Assembly (NCBI RefSeq): GCF_000834015.1
Contig: NZ_JXQI01000039.1
Coordinates: 35,118-99,117 of the forward strand
DNA: 64,000 nucleotides
Direction: 5' to 3'
Source: Prevotella pectinovora
GTDB lineage: Bacteria; Bacteroidota; Bacteroidia; Bacteroidales; Bacteroidaceae
A program made the position numbers and the translations under genes. Positions 9,816 to 18,076 of this stretch are shown here, piece by piece. The notes under the pieces were generated by a model. That model did no database searches. It was given only the letters and a program-made list of their open reading frames with translations, and had not been told where the DNA came from. Position 1 is the stretch's first letter, and each line of letters begins with the position of its first letter.

Positions 9816-11663
9816 TTATTTCTCTTCAGAGTCGATGGCCTTGATCTTCTGCTTGATGAGTTCCAGATCGTCCTTCAGCTTCTGCACCTTGCGGTTCATC
9901 TCGTCGATGAGGCTGTTGCCCTTCTTGCTTGAAGCGTTGAGGAAACCGAGGTTGTTCTCATAGGTCTGTATCTCCTGCTTCATCTGTTCGGCACGGCGCT
10001 GCAGTCTTGTGCGCTCATTGTCGAGAGCATCCTCGCCACGCTTAGCCACATTCTTCAGGTTTGTCTTGAAGTTGTTCAGGCGGCGACGGGCTGTAGAGAT
10101 GTTCAGTTCCTTGAAAATCTTGTCGAGCACCTCGTGGTATTCGTTGAAGATCTTGTCCTTCTCCTTGTATGGCACGTGACCGATGCTGTTATACTCTTCA
10201 GTCAGTTTGCGAACCTCAGCCTGTGTGTCGTCGACAGGGTTCTCGAGCAGAGCCTTCAGCTTCTCCACCACGGCTTTCTTCTTGTCCAGGTTTGCGTGCT
10301 CCTCGTTGCGTGCTCCGGCATTGGCGGCGTTGCGTGCTTCAAAGAAGTGGTTGCATGCTGCGAGGAAGTCATTCCATAACTGGTCGCCGTATTTCTTCGG
10401 TACCATTCCGATAGTTTTCCATTCCTTCTGCAGAGCGATGAGTTTGTCGCTTGTAGCCTTCCATTCAGTGCTGTCTTTCAGAGCCTGTGCCTTCTCCACG
10501 AGAGCCTTCTTCTTCTCGGCGTTCTCGGTGAATTCCTTCTTCATCTGTGTGAAGTAAGCCGACTTGCGTCCGAAGAAATCATCGCAAGCAGCACGGAAGC
10601 GCTCAAAGATCTTCACGTTCATCTTCTGAGGTGCAAATCCGATGGTCTTCCATTCTGTCTGTATCTCGATAATCTGCTTGGTGTGGTTCTCCCAGTCGGC
10701 AGAAGTCTTGTTCTCCTCCTTGGCAATAGCCTCCACCTTCTCGCAGAGTTCAGTCTTCTTGTTGAGGTTGTCTTCCTCTTTGGCGCGTATGTCCTCAAAG
10801 TGCTGCTGGTGCTTCTTGTTTATCACTGTAGATGCAGCCTTGAAGCGAGCCCAGATGCCCTCTCTCAGCTCCTTTGCCACAGGTCCGCTCTCGCGGTATT
10901 CCTGGTGCAGCTCCTGCAGCTGGTGGAATGCGCTTATCACGTCGTCTTCGTCGGCAAGCTTTTCAGCAGCCTCACAGAGTTTTGTCTTTATCTCCAGGTT
11001 CTTCTTGAAGTCATATTCGCGGGCTTCGCTGTTGAGCTTCAGCAGGTCGTAGAACTGTTCCACGTAGAGCTGATAGTTTCTCCAAAGCTCGTTGGCGTTT
11101 TCAGCAGGCACCATCTTGATTTCCTTCCATTCCTGCTGGAGCTGTTTGAATTCCTGGTATGACTTGTTGGCTTCCTCCGGCGAGGTTGCCATATTCTTGA
11201 TTTTCTCTATGATGTCGAGCTTCTTCTTGAGGTTGTCCTGCTTGAGCTTTTCCTGTTCCTCAAACTGTTTAGCTCTTCTTTCCTTGATGATAGTCATTTC
11301 GGCCTTGAACGCGTTTTCGTTCTCGTCGGGTTTCACCTGATAAGCTGCCGGGTCACCGCCAGCGTCCAAATATGCCTTCATGTCAGCTTCTCTCTCAGCG
11401 AAATGAAGCTTGTAGAATACGGTTTTGAGATAATCCACCTCATCCTTCTGCGGAATTTCCTCCGCATGAGCTATCTCTTTGATTCTTTCCACAACCTCCG
11501 CTTTGGTCTTGTAGACTTTTCTCTGTCCGCTGGCATTTTCTGCCTCGGCAGCGTTGTCGGTTGTTTCCACCTGCTCCTTCTGGGCTGTTGCCTCATTTGG
11601 AGTTACTTCTACATTCTTCTCGTTTTCCATTGTCTGTTCGAGAGATTTTTCTTGAGAGTCCAT
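9816..11663 (-). CDS. DUF349 repeat protein
   Basis: A cytoplasmic, highly charged, mostly helical protein of 615 residues. Five DUF349 units are visible, each with a core such as EWKTIGFAP, EWKTIGMVP or EYNSIGHVP followed by a helix ending near a Phe-Phe pair. The C-terminal 90 residues are coiled coil. No enzymatic function is known for the family. The start is placed at MDSQEKSLEQ rather than the upstream ATG at 11708 because the acidic N-terminus begins there and the earlier 15 residues look like leader sequence. A TAAGTTTG box on the minus strand at 11839-11846 may be its promoter. Confidence 0.88.
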   Translation of the reverse strand: MDSQEKSLEQTMENEKNVEVTPNEATAQKEQVETTDNAAEAENASGQRKVYKTKAEVVERIKEIAHAEEIPQKDEVDYLKTVFYKLHFAEREADMKAYLDAGGDPAAYQVKPDENENAFKAEMTIIKERRAKQFEEQEKLKQDNLKKKLDIIEKIKNMATSPEEANKSYQEFKQLQQEWKEIKMVPAENANELWRNYQLYVEQFYDLLKLNSEAREYDFKKNLEIKTKLCEAAEKLADEDDVISAFHQLQELHQEYRESGPVAKELREGIWARFKAASTVINKKHQQHFEDIRAKEEDNLNKKTELCEKVEAIAKEENKTSADWENHTKQIIEIQTEWKTIGFAPQKMNVKIFERFRAACDDFFGRKSAYFTQMKKEFTENAEKKKALVEKAQALKDSTEWKATSDKLIALQKEWKTIGMVPKKYGDQLWNDFLAACNHFFEARNAANAGARNEEHANLDKKKAVVEKLKALLENPVDDTQAEVRKLTEEYNSIGHVPYKEKDKIFNEYHEVLDKIFKELNISTARRRLNNFKTNLKNVAKRGEDALDNERTRLQRRAEQMKQEIQTYENNLGFLNASSKKGNSLIDEMNRKVQKLKDDLELIKQKIKAIDSEEK

Positions 11664-11899
11664 TACTTCACGTTTTAAATTTGTGATTGGGGTTCCATAT
11701 AAATACACTTGCGGCAGGAAAGTGCTTCATGTAGCCTTTTTCCTTAGTCCATGCTTCGGCTCTTATAATATATAATAAGGTATTATAATACTAATTGTTA
11801 TAGCCGTTGATATGCAATTACCGCTCTAAAATGAATTGCAAACTTACTTAAAAAGATTGTAACTTCCTAATTTATGTAATGATTTTTAATATTTCGTTG

Positions 11900-12826
11900 T
11901 TAAATAAGACGTTTATGGCGGAATATCCACCATGAAACTCCTGATATCATGACAGATGCGACGAGGGCTATGAGGAATCCGTATTTGTTGTTTTCCATTC
12001 CGTTTATGAGGTTCATACCCAGCAAACTGGCGATGAGCGTCGGGAACATCAGGATGATGCTGACCGAGGTGAGCGTACGCATCACGGTGTTCATGTTGTT
12101 GTTGATGATGCTCGAATATGTGTCCATCGTTGATTCCAGAATGTCGGAATATATGCTCGTCGTTTCCCGCGCCTGGCTCATCTCGATGTTCACGTCCTCG
12201 ATGAGGTCGGCGTCCAGCTCGTCCACCTGCAGTTTGAACTTCAGTTTGGCGAGCAGGTTCTCGTTTCCGCGGATTGATGTCTGGAAGTATGTCAGCGAGT
12301 CCTGCAGTCTCGACAGTCCGATCAGCGACTCGTTGTTCACCTCTCTGTCGAGGTTTCTCTTGGCTTTCTCAATAAGGCTGTTTATCTGCTTCAGTCGTTT
12401 CAGATACCACACCGCCGATGACAGAAAGAGACGGAAAATCATGTCAACATAGTCGGTGAATCCCTCGCTTCTCTTCTGCTGATAGCTCACGAAGTCTATC
12501 ATCATGTTCGTTTCGTAGAAGCACACGGTTATAGTGACATCGCGCTTGTGTATGATACCCAACGGCACTGTGGTGTATGGCGTGCGCGAACGTATCTCCT
12601 TTACGTATGGAATACGCAGGATGATAAGCATCCATCCGTCGTCGTACTCATAGCGGGCACGCTCGTCGGTATCGCTGATGTCTGATATGAAATAGTCGGG
12701 AATGTTGAAACGGTCGATCAGCATCTGCTGATCTTCCTCGCTTGGACATGTTACTTGTATCCAGCAGTTTGGCTCCCATTCTTTGATGGCCTTCAGGCCT
12801 TCGGTATAGTTCCAGTATGTTCTCAT
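11900..12826 (-). CDS. corA: CorA-family magnesium transporter
   Basis: A 308-residue protein with a soluble N-terminal domain, a long helical stalk (about 150-245) and two C-terminal membrane helices. The defining GMN motif is present at the end of the first helix (SLLGMNLINGMENN); the protein ends with basic residues. It forms a pentameric Mg2+ (Co2+/Ni2+) channel. The start at MRTYWNYTEG is chosen over the ATG at 12856 because a GGAGG site sits about 11 nt upstream of it. A leader of roughly 130 nt with a hairpin separates it from a well-formed promoter. Confidence 0.93.
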   Translation of the reverse strand: MRTYWNYTEGLKAIKEWEPNCWIQVTCPSEEDQQMLIDRFNIPDYFISDISDTDERARYEYDDGWMLIILRIPYVKEIRSRTPYTTVPLGIIHKRDVTITVCFYETNMMIDFVSYQQKRSEGFTDYVDMIFRLFLSSAVWYLKRLKQINSLIEKAKRNLDREVNNESLIGLSRLQDSLTYFQTSIRGNENLLAKLKFKLQVDELDADLIEDVNIEMSQARETTSIYSDILESTMDTYSSIINNNMNTVMRTLTSVSIILMFPTLIASLLGMNLINGMENNKYGFLIALVASVMISGVSWWIFRHKRLI

Positions 12827-12856
12827 CGATAAATCCTCCACTTGGTAAACAATCAA

Positions 12857-12898
12857 GCGCAGGAGTCTCTGCTGAGAGAGCCGTTGCCGTCCCTGCGC
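12857..12898 (-). promoter_or_regulatory. Hairpin in the corA 5' leader
   Basis: GCGCAGG (12857-12863) pairs with CCTGCGC (12892-12898), with a smaller CTCT/AGAG hairpin nested inside. It lies between the corA promoter and its ribosome-binding site. It matches no riboswitch I recognise; a regulatory role is inference. Confidence 0.45.
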
Positions 12899-12962
12899 CT
12901 ACAAGTCTTTATTTTCCGCGTGATAATCGTCCATAATTAATAGAATTGATAAAAATCGTGTG

Positions 12963-12992
12963 CAAATTTACATTATTATTTTTAAAAAGCAA
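12963..12992 (-). promoter_or_regulatory. Promoter of corA
   Basis: Minus-strand TAAATTTG (-7 box, 12963-12970) with TTG 22 nt upstream (12990-12992), fitting the Bacteroidota TTTG/TAnnTTTG consensus. Confidence 0.7.
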
Positions 12993-13013
12993 GGAGTTGT
13001 AGCGGCGAATTAG

Positions 13014-13021
13014 TATCTTTG
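13014..13021 (+). promoter_or_regulatory. -7 promoter box for the TonB-dependent receptor
   Basis: TATCTTTG matches TAnnTTTG. No convincing -33 box was found. Its place shows that the ATG at 13019 cannot be the start, which supports 13055 or later. Confidence 0.55.
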
Positions 13022-13054
13022 CAACCGTTTTTTAATAATTTACTTTATATTTTT

Positions 13055-15157
13055 ATGTACAACAGACCAATGGCATCGTGCGAGCCAATGAAGTTCAAAC
13101 GCTTCTCCCACAAGGGCTACGCACTTTTTGCATGCCTGGGCAAGGTGGTGCTCATCGGCACTCTGAGCGTTGCTACAGTCTCTCATGCCAAGGCAGAGGG
13201 AGTGAGCACCAAGGAGCTTCGTCCTGACACCCTTTCCACCCAGAGCGATGTGATGCTGAACGAAGTGAGCGTAACGGGCTCACGTGCGCCGCTGACCAGA
13301 AGTCAGGCGGCGAGAATGGTAACTGTACTGGACAGCAAGGAAATTCAATGTGCGCCAGTGCAAAGTGTTAACGATTTGCTGAAATACATCGCCAGCGTGG
13401 ATGTGAGGCAGCGCGGTCCGATTGGAGCGCAGACCGACATCAGTATCCGCGGCGGAAACTACGAGCAAATCACAGTCCTCCTCAATGGCATAAACATCTG
13501 CGACCCGCAGACGGGACACAACGCCTTCGATTTCCCGGTGGATGTGGCAGACATAGAGCGCATTGAAGTGCTCGAGGGACCTGCCGGAAGAGTGTTCGGC
13601 ACCTCGTCGCTGCTCGGAGCCATCAACATCGTGACGAAGAAAGAGAAGACGAGCAACGTTTCCGCCCACATCGACGGCGGAAGCTACGGCTACCTCAGTG
13701 GCGGAGCCTCTCTCAACCTCTCGTCGGGCAAGTGGACCAACCGCGTTTCAGGAAGCTACACCCGTTCCGACGGCTACAGCCGCAGCAAGGCTGGAAAGCT
13801 CAACGGCGATTTCTATGGCGGAAAGGCTTTCTATCAGGGCGGCTATGAGGACAGCGACATCAAGGTGGACTGGCATGCAGGACTGAGTTCCCGCGATTTT
13901 GGTTCTAACACCTTCTATGGCACTGGCTCCGACAATCAGTTTGAGCATACCTTCAAGACGTATACCGCCGTGCAGGCGGAGACGAAGCGAGGCAAGTTCC
14001 ACCTCAAACCTTCTATATATTGGAACAGAAACATGGACCGCTTTGAATGGTTCCGCGGTCACGACGGCAAAAAACCAGAGGGACTGTCATACGGAGTTCC
14101 CTACAATTATCACCGCACCGACGTCTATGGTGTGAATCTCAACTCATATTTCGACTGGGCATTCGGCCGCACCGCCATCTCGGCAGAGCTGCGCAACGAA
14201 GACCTCGTGAGTACCACGCTCGGCGAACCGCTCGACAAGCCCAAGCATGTGCACAAGACCGACCGCGACTATACCAACGGTCTGAACCGTACGAACATCA
14301 GTTTCGCCCTGGAGCACAACATCCTGCTCGAAAGGTTTACCCTCTCGGCTGGACTGGTGGCAGTGAAAAACTCATGGAGCAACATGAACATGCGCCTCTA
14401 TCCAGGCGTTGACGCCAGCTATCGCATCGGCGACCACGTGAAGTTCTATGCTTCATACAACACGTCGCTGCGCATGCCGGCGGCAACGGAGCTATATTAT
14501 TCCGTAGGCGGCCACAAGGCAGACAAACATTTGAAACCGGAGGAACTGCAAGCCTTTGAGGGCGGAGTGAAATATCTCAGCGCCGGCATCACGGCAAGCG
14601 CAAGCGTGTTCCACAACCGCTGCAAGAACATGATAGACTGGATCTGGGACAGCAGCGAAGGCGACGAGGCAGTGTGGAAGTCAGTGAACTTCACCAAGGT
14701 AAACACCATAGGCACCGAGGCACAAGTCGGTCTCAACTTCCTGCGTCTCATCCCGGCGCAGCATGTGGTGAAGAACCTCACGCTGCAGTACACCTACCTC
14801 TCACAAGACAAGGACGAGCCTGCCAATATCCAGAGCCGTTCCACACTGGAGTATCTGCGTCATAAGTTCATCGCAAACCTCGACCTCAACCTTTGGCGCA
14901 ACCTCGACCTGACGGTGAAATACCGTTTCCAGAAGCGCGACGGCAAGTTCACCGCCACCGATGCTTCAGGCAATGCCGTAGTGAAGCACTACCAGCCGTA
15001 TGCCGTCACCGACGTGCGTCTGGCATGGAATGACAAATGGTATAAGGCTTATGTAGAGGCAAACAACGTGTTTGCCAAGAAATACTACGACTTCGGATCT
15101 ATTCCCCAGCCAGGTGCATGGGTGATGGCCGGCGTAGCGGTGAACGTCAATCTGTAG
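13055..15157 (+). CDS. TonB-dependent outer-membrane receptor (BtuB-like)
   Basis: A 700-residue outer-membrane receptor. After a long N-terminal targeting region (MKFKRFSHKGYALFACLGKV) come the plug domain (SVNDLLKYIASVDVRQRGP, SIRGGNYEQITVLLNGINI, IERIEVLEGPAGRVFGTSSL) and a 22-strand-type barrel ending in a terminal aromatic/hydrophobic strand (WVMAGVAVNVNL). It lacks the carboxypeptidase-like N-terminal extension of SusC, so it is a classical siderophore/cobalamin-type receptor; the ligand is not known. The leader is only about 30 nt, with no cobalamin riboswitch. It converges with the next gene with only 10 nt between the stops. Confidence 0.9.
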   Translation: MYNRPMASCEPMKFKRFSHKGYALFACLGKVVLIGTLSVATVSHAKAEGVSTKELRPDTLSTQSDVMLNEVSVTGSRAPLTRSQAARMVTVLDSKEIQCAPVQSVNDLLKYIASVDVRQRGPIGAQTDISIRGGNYEQITVLLNGINICDPQTGHNAFDFPVDVADIERIEVLEGPAGRVFGTSSLLGAINIVTKKEKTSNVSAHIDGGSYGYLSGGASLNLSSGKWTNRVSGSYTRSDGYSRSKAGKLNGDFYGGKAFYQGGYEDSDIKVDWHAGLSSRDFGSNTFYGTGSDNQFEHTFKTYTAVQAETKRGKFHLKPSIYWNRNMDRFEWFRGHDGKKPEGLSYGVPYNYHRTDVYGVNLNSYFDWAFGRTAISAELRNEDLVSTTLGEPLDKPKHVHKTDRDYTNGLNRTNISFALEHNILLERFTLSAGLVAVKNSWSNMNMRLYPGVDASYRIGDHVKFYASYNTSLRMPAATELYYSVGGHKADKHLKPEELQAFEGGVKYLSAGITASASVFHNRCKNMIDWIWDSSEGDEAVWKSVNFTKVNTIGTEAQVGLNFLRLIPAQHVVKNLTLQYTYLSQDKDEPANIQSRSTLEYLRHKFIANLDLNLWRNLDLTVKYRFQKRDGKFTATDASGNAVVKHYQPYAVTDVRLAWNDKWYKAYVEANNVFAKKYYDFGSIPQPGAWVMAGVAVNVNL

Positions 15158-15167
15158 TATAACGACC

Positions 15168-15788
15168 CTATTTCCGAAGTTCGCCCAGAATGACGATCTT
15201 GTCGCTTCTCGACAAGTCTCCGGGATTGCTTCCCGGTTCGCCTTCTGGCACCTTCAATCCCTGACGGGCATAATAATCCCTCCAATAGGCGGTTATTGTG
15301 CCCGTCTTGTCATGAAACGACATCGGAATCGGTTTGAACACCAGTTCGCCATCCCTGCTCCTGTAGCATTTCTGCACCAGTTCGCTGCAATACATCGCAC
15401 TGTCCGACGGCATGAAATTGAAGTCGTATGGTGTACCGATAAACTGTATTGCCCTCTCCACCGAGCGAGCCACGCCGACTGTGTCTTTCAGTTGTCCCAC
15501 CACCACATGACGTCTCGCCATGAAGCTGTCGATAGGAGTGAGACACACTCCCTTGTGTATGGCTTCAAGGGCAAATCCCTTTCCTCCGGCATTATGATAA
15601 ATCGCCACATGGTCGATCTGTCTGCCGTCAAGTCCCGTAGTTACGTCAGTTATGTTGTTGCCGCTTTCAGCCACACAGAAGAGCAGGTCGCCCTCGGCAA
15701 GTCTGCTTGCGGTTATTCCCTTGTTTCCCTGTGCCCACAGACATATAGAAAGACACATGACCGTTGCGGTGATAATTATCTTCTTCAT
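15168..15788 (-). CDS. YiiX/YebB-like NlpC/P60-family cysteine hydrolase
   Basis: A 206-residue exported protein with a signal peptide ending at about residue 20 (CLWAQG). It has the permuted NlpC/P60 (papain-like) pattern: His in IDHVAIYH, acidic residue in ALEAIHKGV, and nucleophile Cys in SAMYCSELVQKCY. Such proteins cleave peptidoglycan-type amide bonds or related amides; the actual substrate is unknown. It is probably transcribed alone. Confidence 0.85.
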   Translation of the reverse strand: MKKIIITATVMCLSICLWAQGNKGITASRLAEGDLLFCVAESGNNITDVTTGLDGRQIDHVAIYHNAGGKGFALEAIHKGVCLTPIDSFMARRHVVVGQLKDTVGVARSVERAIQFIGTPYDFNFMPSDSAMYCSELVQKCYRSRDGELVFKPIPMSFHDKTGTITAYWRDYYARQGLKVPEGEPGSNPGDLSRSDKIVILGELRK

Positions 15789-15887
15789 CGTCTTGAATGT
15801 TATTTTTATTTCAGGATATGAATCCTTTTATATCAGTTGTTTTTTTGATATCTGCTAATGTTGAAATTAAAGATCTGGGTTAACCCC

Positions 15888-15917
15888 AGGCAGTCATAAA
15901 AACACATAAAACTGCCT
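15888..15917. repeat. Hairpin related to the dispersed intergenic repeat
   Basis: AGGCAGT (15888-15894) pairs with ACTGCCT (15911-15917). The flanks (GGTTAACCCC and TAATGACCGATTAG) resemble the two ends of the dispersed repeat. It lies just past the anti-sigma-like gene stop (15934) and may end that operon. Confidence 0.5.
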
Positions 15918-15933
15918 AATGACCGATTAGACC

Positions 15934-16320
15934 TTAAATCTCAGACAGTTTCTTGTTCTCTGCCAGACACCATATTGCTACGACCATTGTGGCAACAAGT
16001 GGCAGTGTGAAAACCAATGGGTTGATATGTTCAGGATCAAACTGCTGCATGATGTCTGTCATCCATCTTATGCAGTTCCAAAAGACGTGTGTGGCAGACT
16101 CGTGGATGTTTGATATCAGGTCGATGTATATCAGGATGACGATGCCCGCTGTCCAGCATACCGCCGTCCATATCCTGGAGATTCTCCTCAGCCTCTTGTC
16201 AGCCGCAGGTTCGATGGCTTCCATCACCCTGTCAGAGAATCCCTCGTCGGCAATCACCGTCTGGTTTGCCGTTGAGAAAAAGCGTTTCAGCAATTCGTCT
16301 TTATCTTCTTTCATATCCAT
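15934..16320 (-). CDS. Small membrane protein, probable anti-sigma partner
   Basis: A 128-residue protein with a charged N-terminus (about 1-45, including LKRFFSTANQ and FSDRVMEAIEP) and two hydrophobic segments (about 50-70 and 95-118). It overlaps the end of the ECF sigma gene by 20 nt, which implies translational coupling. A cytoplasmic helical head with membrane helices right behind an ECF sigma factor is the usual anti-sigma layout. No zinc-binding HXXXCXXC motif is present, so this is inference from context. Confidence 0.7.
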   Translation of the reverse strand: MDMKEDKDELLKRFFSTANQTVIADEGFSDRVMEAIEPAADKRLRRISRIWTAVCWTAGIVILIYIDLISNIHESATHVFWNCIRWMTDIMQQFDPEHINPLVFTLPLVATMVVAIWCLAENKKLSEI

Positions 16321-16846
16321 TGTCTTTTAAGTATGTGGTGAGTTTCTCCTTGCCTCTGTGCAGGTGGGATTTCACTGTGCCCTGCGGTATGCCGGTTATG
16401 GCGGCAATCTTGTCAATCGGCTGTCCGTCGATGAGCTGTAGCGTTATGCATGTGCGTTCGTCAGGTTTCAGTGTGGCGAGAGCCTTCAGTATGTCCATCC
16501 CCAAAGTGCAGTCGTCATTGTCGGCATGGCGAGCCGCAACAGAGGGTGTGTCCATGTCCTCCGTCTGGTGGTGGCTGCGGCGATAGTCGTAATGGGTGTT
16601 GTAGGCTATTCTCATCAGCCATGTGGAGAATGATGACAGTCCTCTGAACTTCCCTATGTTGGCATACGCCTTGATGAACGTCTCCTGTGCCAGGTCGTCG
16701 GCGAGCTGCCGGTCGCCCAGCGTGAGGCTGAGCAGGAAGCGGCGCACTTGCGACTGGTATTTGCGCAACAGCGAGTCGAAAGCCCGCTTGTTGCCAAATA
16801 CCGCCACCTGGGTGACGAGCTTTATGTCATTCATCAATTCAGGCAT
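16301..16846 (-). CDS. ECF (sigma-70 family) RNA polymerase sigma factor
   Basis: A 181-residue ECF sigma factor. Region 2 is clear (LLRKYQSQVRRFLLSLTLGD, DDLAQETFIKAY, FSTWLMRIAYN), and region 4 has the helix-turn-helix IDKIAAITGIPQGTVKSHLH. It is the middle gene of an operon: a membrane protein 35 nt upstream and the putative anti-sigma overlapping its 3' end. The signal it senses cannot be read from sequence. Confidence 0.92.
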   Translation of the reverse strand: MPELMNDIKLVTQVAVFGNKRAFDSLLRKYQSQVRRFLLSLTLGDRQLADDLAQETFIKAYANIGKFRGLSSFSTWLMRIAYNTHYDYRRSHHQTEDMDTPSVAARHADNDDCTLGMDILKALATLKPDERTCITLQLIDGQPIDKIAAITGIPQGTVKSHLHRGKEKLTTYLKDNGYERR

Positions 16847-16881
16847 GATGTCAGAGTCCTTTCCTTTGGGTTGTTGTATCT

Positions 16882-17667
16882 TTATCCTATGTTCTCGTCG
16901 TTGGCATTCTGAGTAGTGCCGTTGTCATATCCTTGCCGGTTGTCGTTGTTTTGCCGGTTGTATCCGTTTTGTGGATTGTTATAGCCATTGTCGGCATAAG
17001 GTGCGTTCTGTCTCTGGTCGTTGAAGTTTTGCTGGGAGAAGTTTCCATTGATGTTTCCTCCGCCGGTTGTCTTGGCTATTATCGCCTGCCCCACTCCGTA
17101 TATGGCGATGAGCAATCCGATGCCACACGCCAAATTGATGTTGAGGATGAAGTACATCACGGTGAGTCCGATGCCGAGGAAGATGTTCTTTATGCCCTTC
17201 GACCACAGGTAGTCGTTGCGTGAAGCTTGGTTCTTTGCCGCGAAGTCGGGTATCGGCTGTCCGCTTTTTATCGCCATCTCCGCGAGTTTCAGTTTCTGGT
17301 TGCGCGATTTCACTATGAGATAGATGACGAGGCCTATTATTGCCACCGGAGCGAGGAAGCATACGATGAACACTATCGTTATAGGTATCATCGCTTCTTT
17401 GAACATCTGTTTCGCCACATCCGACATGTTCGAGTGTATCTTTGTGTAATTCATCACGGAATCGGGAGCTGCATCCTGGTCGTCCGTGTCGGTAGTGTCG
17501 CTGAATGCCACAATTGCTGTAGCGGAATCTTTCTTTGCGCCGGCGTCAGCATTCTTGTGTCTTACTACGGAGCTCGTTGCCGATGTCCTGTTGCCGTGTC
17601 TTGCCATCGTAGGGAGGGCAGCCGACAATGTCATGCCGATAATCAGTGTTGCTATAATTCTTTTCAT
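16882..17667 (-). CDS. DUF6249-like membrane protein with Asn/Gln-rich tail
   Basis: A 261-residue protein starting at MKRIIATLIIGM with a signal peptide; the ATG at 17799 lies upstream of the promoter and is rejected. Residues about 85-110 and 165-200 are hydrophobic helices. The segment LKLAEMAIKSGQPIPDFAA resembles DUF6249 proteins. The last 55 residues are dominated by Asn, Gln, Gly and Tyr (low-complexity, prion-like). First gene of the sigma operon, so it may be sensor, target or regulator of that sigma factor. Confidence 0.75.
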   Translation of the reverse strand: MKRIIATLIIGMTLSAALPTMARHGNRTSATSSVVRHKNADAGAKKDSATAIVAFSDTTDTDDQDAAPDSVMNYTKIHSNMSDVAKQMFKEAMIPITIVFIVCFLAPVAIIGLVIYLIVKSRNQKLKLAEMAIKSGQPIPDFAAKNQASRNDYLWSKGIKNIFLGIGLTVMYFILNINLACGIGLLIAIYGVGQAIIAKTTGGGNINGNFSQQNFNDQRQNAPYADNGYNNPQNGYNRQNNDNRQGYDNGTTQNANDENIG

Positions 17668-17742
17668 ATCCGTTATGTTTTTTGTTTCGTTGATATTTTG
17701 TCTTGTTTCAGCAGTTAGACGGAGTGGGGTGGGGAATAGTTG

Positions 17743-17774
17743 CAAAATTATGAAAAAAAATGCTTTGACCCAAA
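17743..17774 (-). promoter_or_regulatory. Promoter of the sigma-factor operon
   Basis: Minus-strand TAATTTTG (-7, 17743-17750) with TTTG (-33, 17771-17774) 24 nt upstream, an almost ideal Bacteroidota promoter. The -33 box is supplied by the edge of the dispersed repeat. Confidence 0.8.
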
Positions 17775-17893
17775 TCGCTGATTGTGATTTACCCCACAAT
17801 GGTCATTAGGACTTGCCAGAATTTTGTTTTGTAGAAGAGTGGATTTTGTTTGTCTTTTTAAAGAGCAATAGCGGCTATTGCGAATTATGGGTT
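17769..17893. repeat. Dispersed intergenic repeat, partial inverted copy
   Basis: ACCCAAATCGCTGATT, then GGTCATTAGGACTTGCCAG, a TTTTGTTTTGTAGAAGAGTGG stretch and a central AGCAATAGCGGCTATTGCG palindrome match the reverse complement of the copies at 6091 and 20529. Only the right half is recognisable. The rest of the 17668-18076 gap holds a promoter and the octamer tract. Confidence 0.7.
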
Positions 17894-18036
17894 TAAGGTA
17901 TATAAAATCCGATTCTTCGTCGTTTTTTTATGTCTCGTGTCACAATATAATAAGTTGGCAAACGTTTATCTGTCATAGATAGACCAATGTGGATAGATGG
18001 GTCTCGTCCAGACTTTCTTGTAAGACAACTTCCTTT

Positions 18037-18068
18037 GTCAACTCGATTTCTCGTCAACTCGTCAACTT
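18037..18068. repeat. GTCAACTY octamer tract
   Basis: Four 8-bp units: GTCAACTC, GATTTCTC, GTCAACTC, GTCAACTT. The last ends 8 nt before the ATG at 18077, where a ribosome-binding site would be. Confidence 0.75.
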
Positions 18069-18076
18069 AATAAAAT

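Noticed and set aside
13019..13054. Earlier ATG for the TonB-dependent receptor
   Set aside because: It overlaps the -7 promoter box (13014-13021), so it lies before transcription starts.
12841..13054. Cobalamin or other known riboswitch between corA and the TonB receptor
   Set aside because: The receptor leader is only about 30 nt long, and the hairpin belongs to the corA side. No riboswitch core motif was found.
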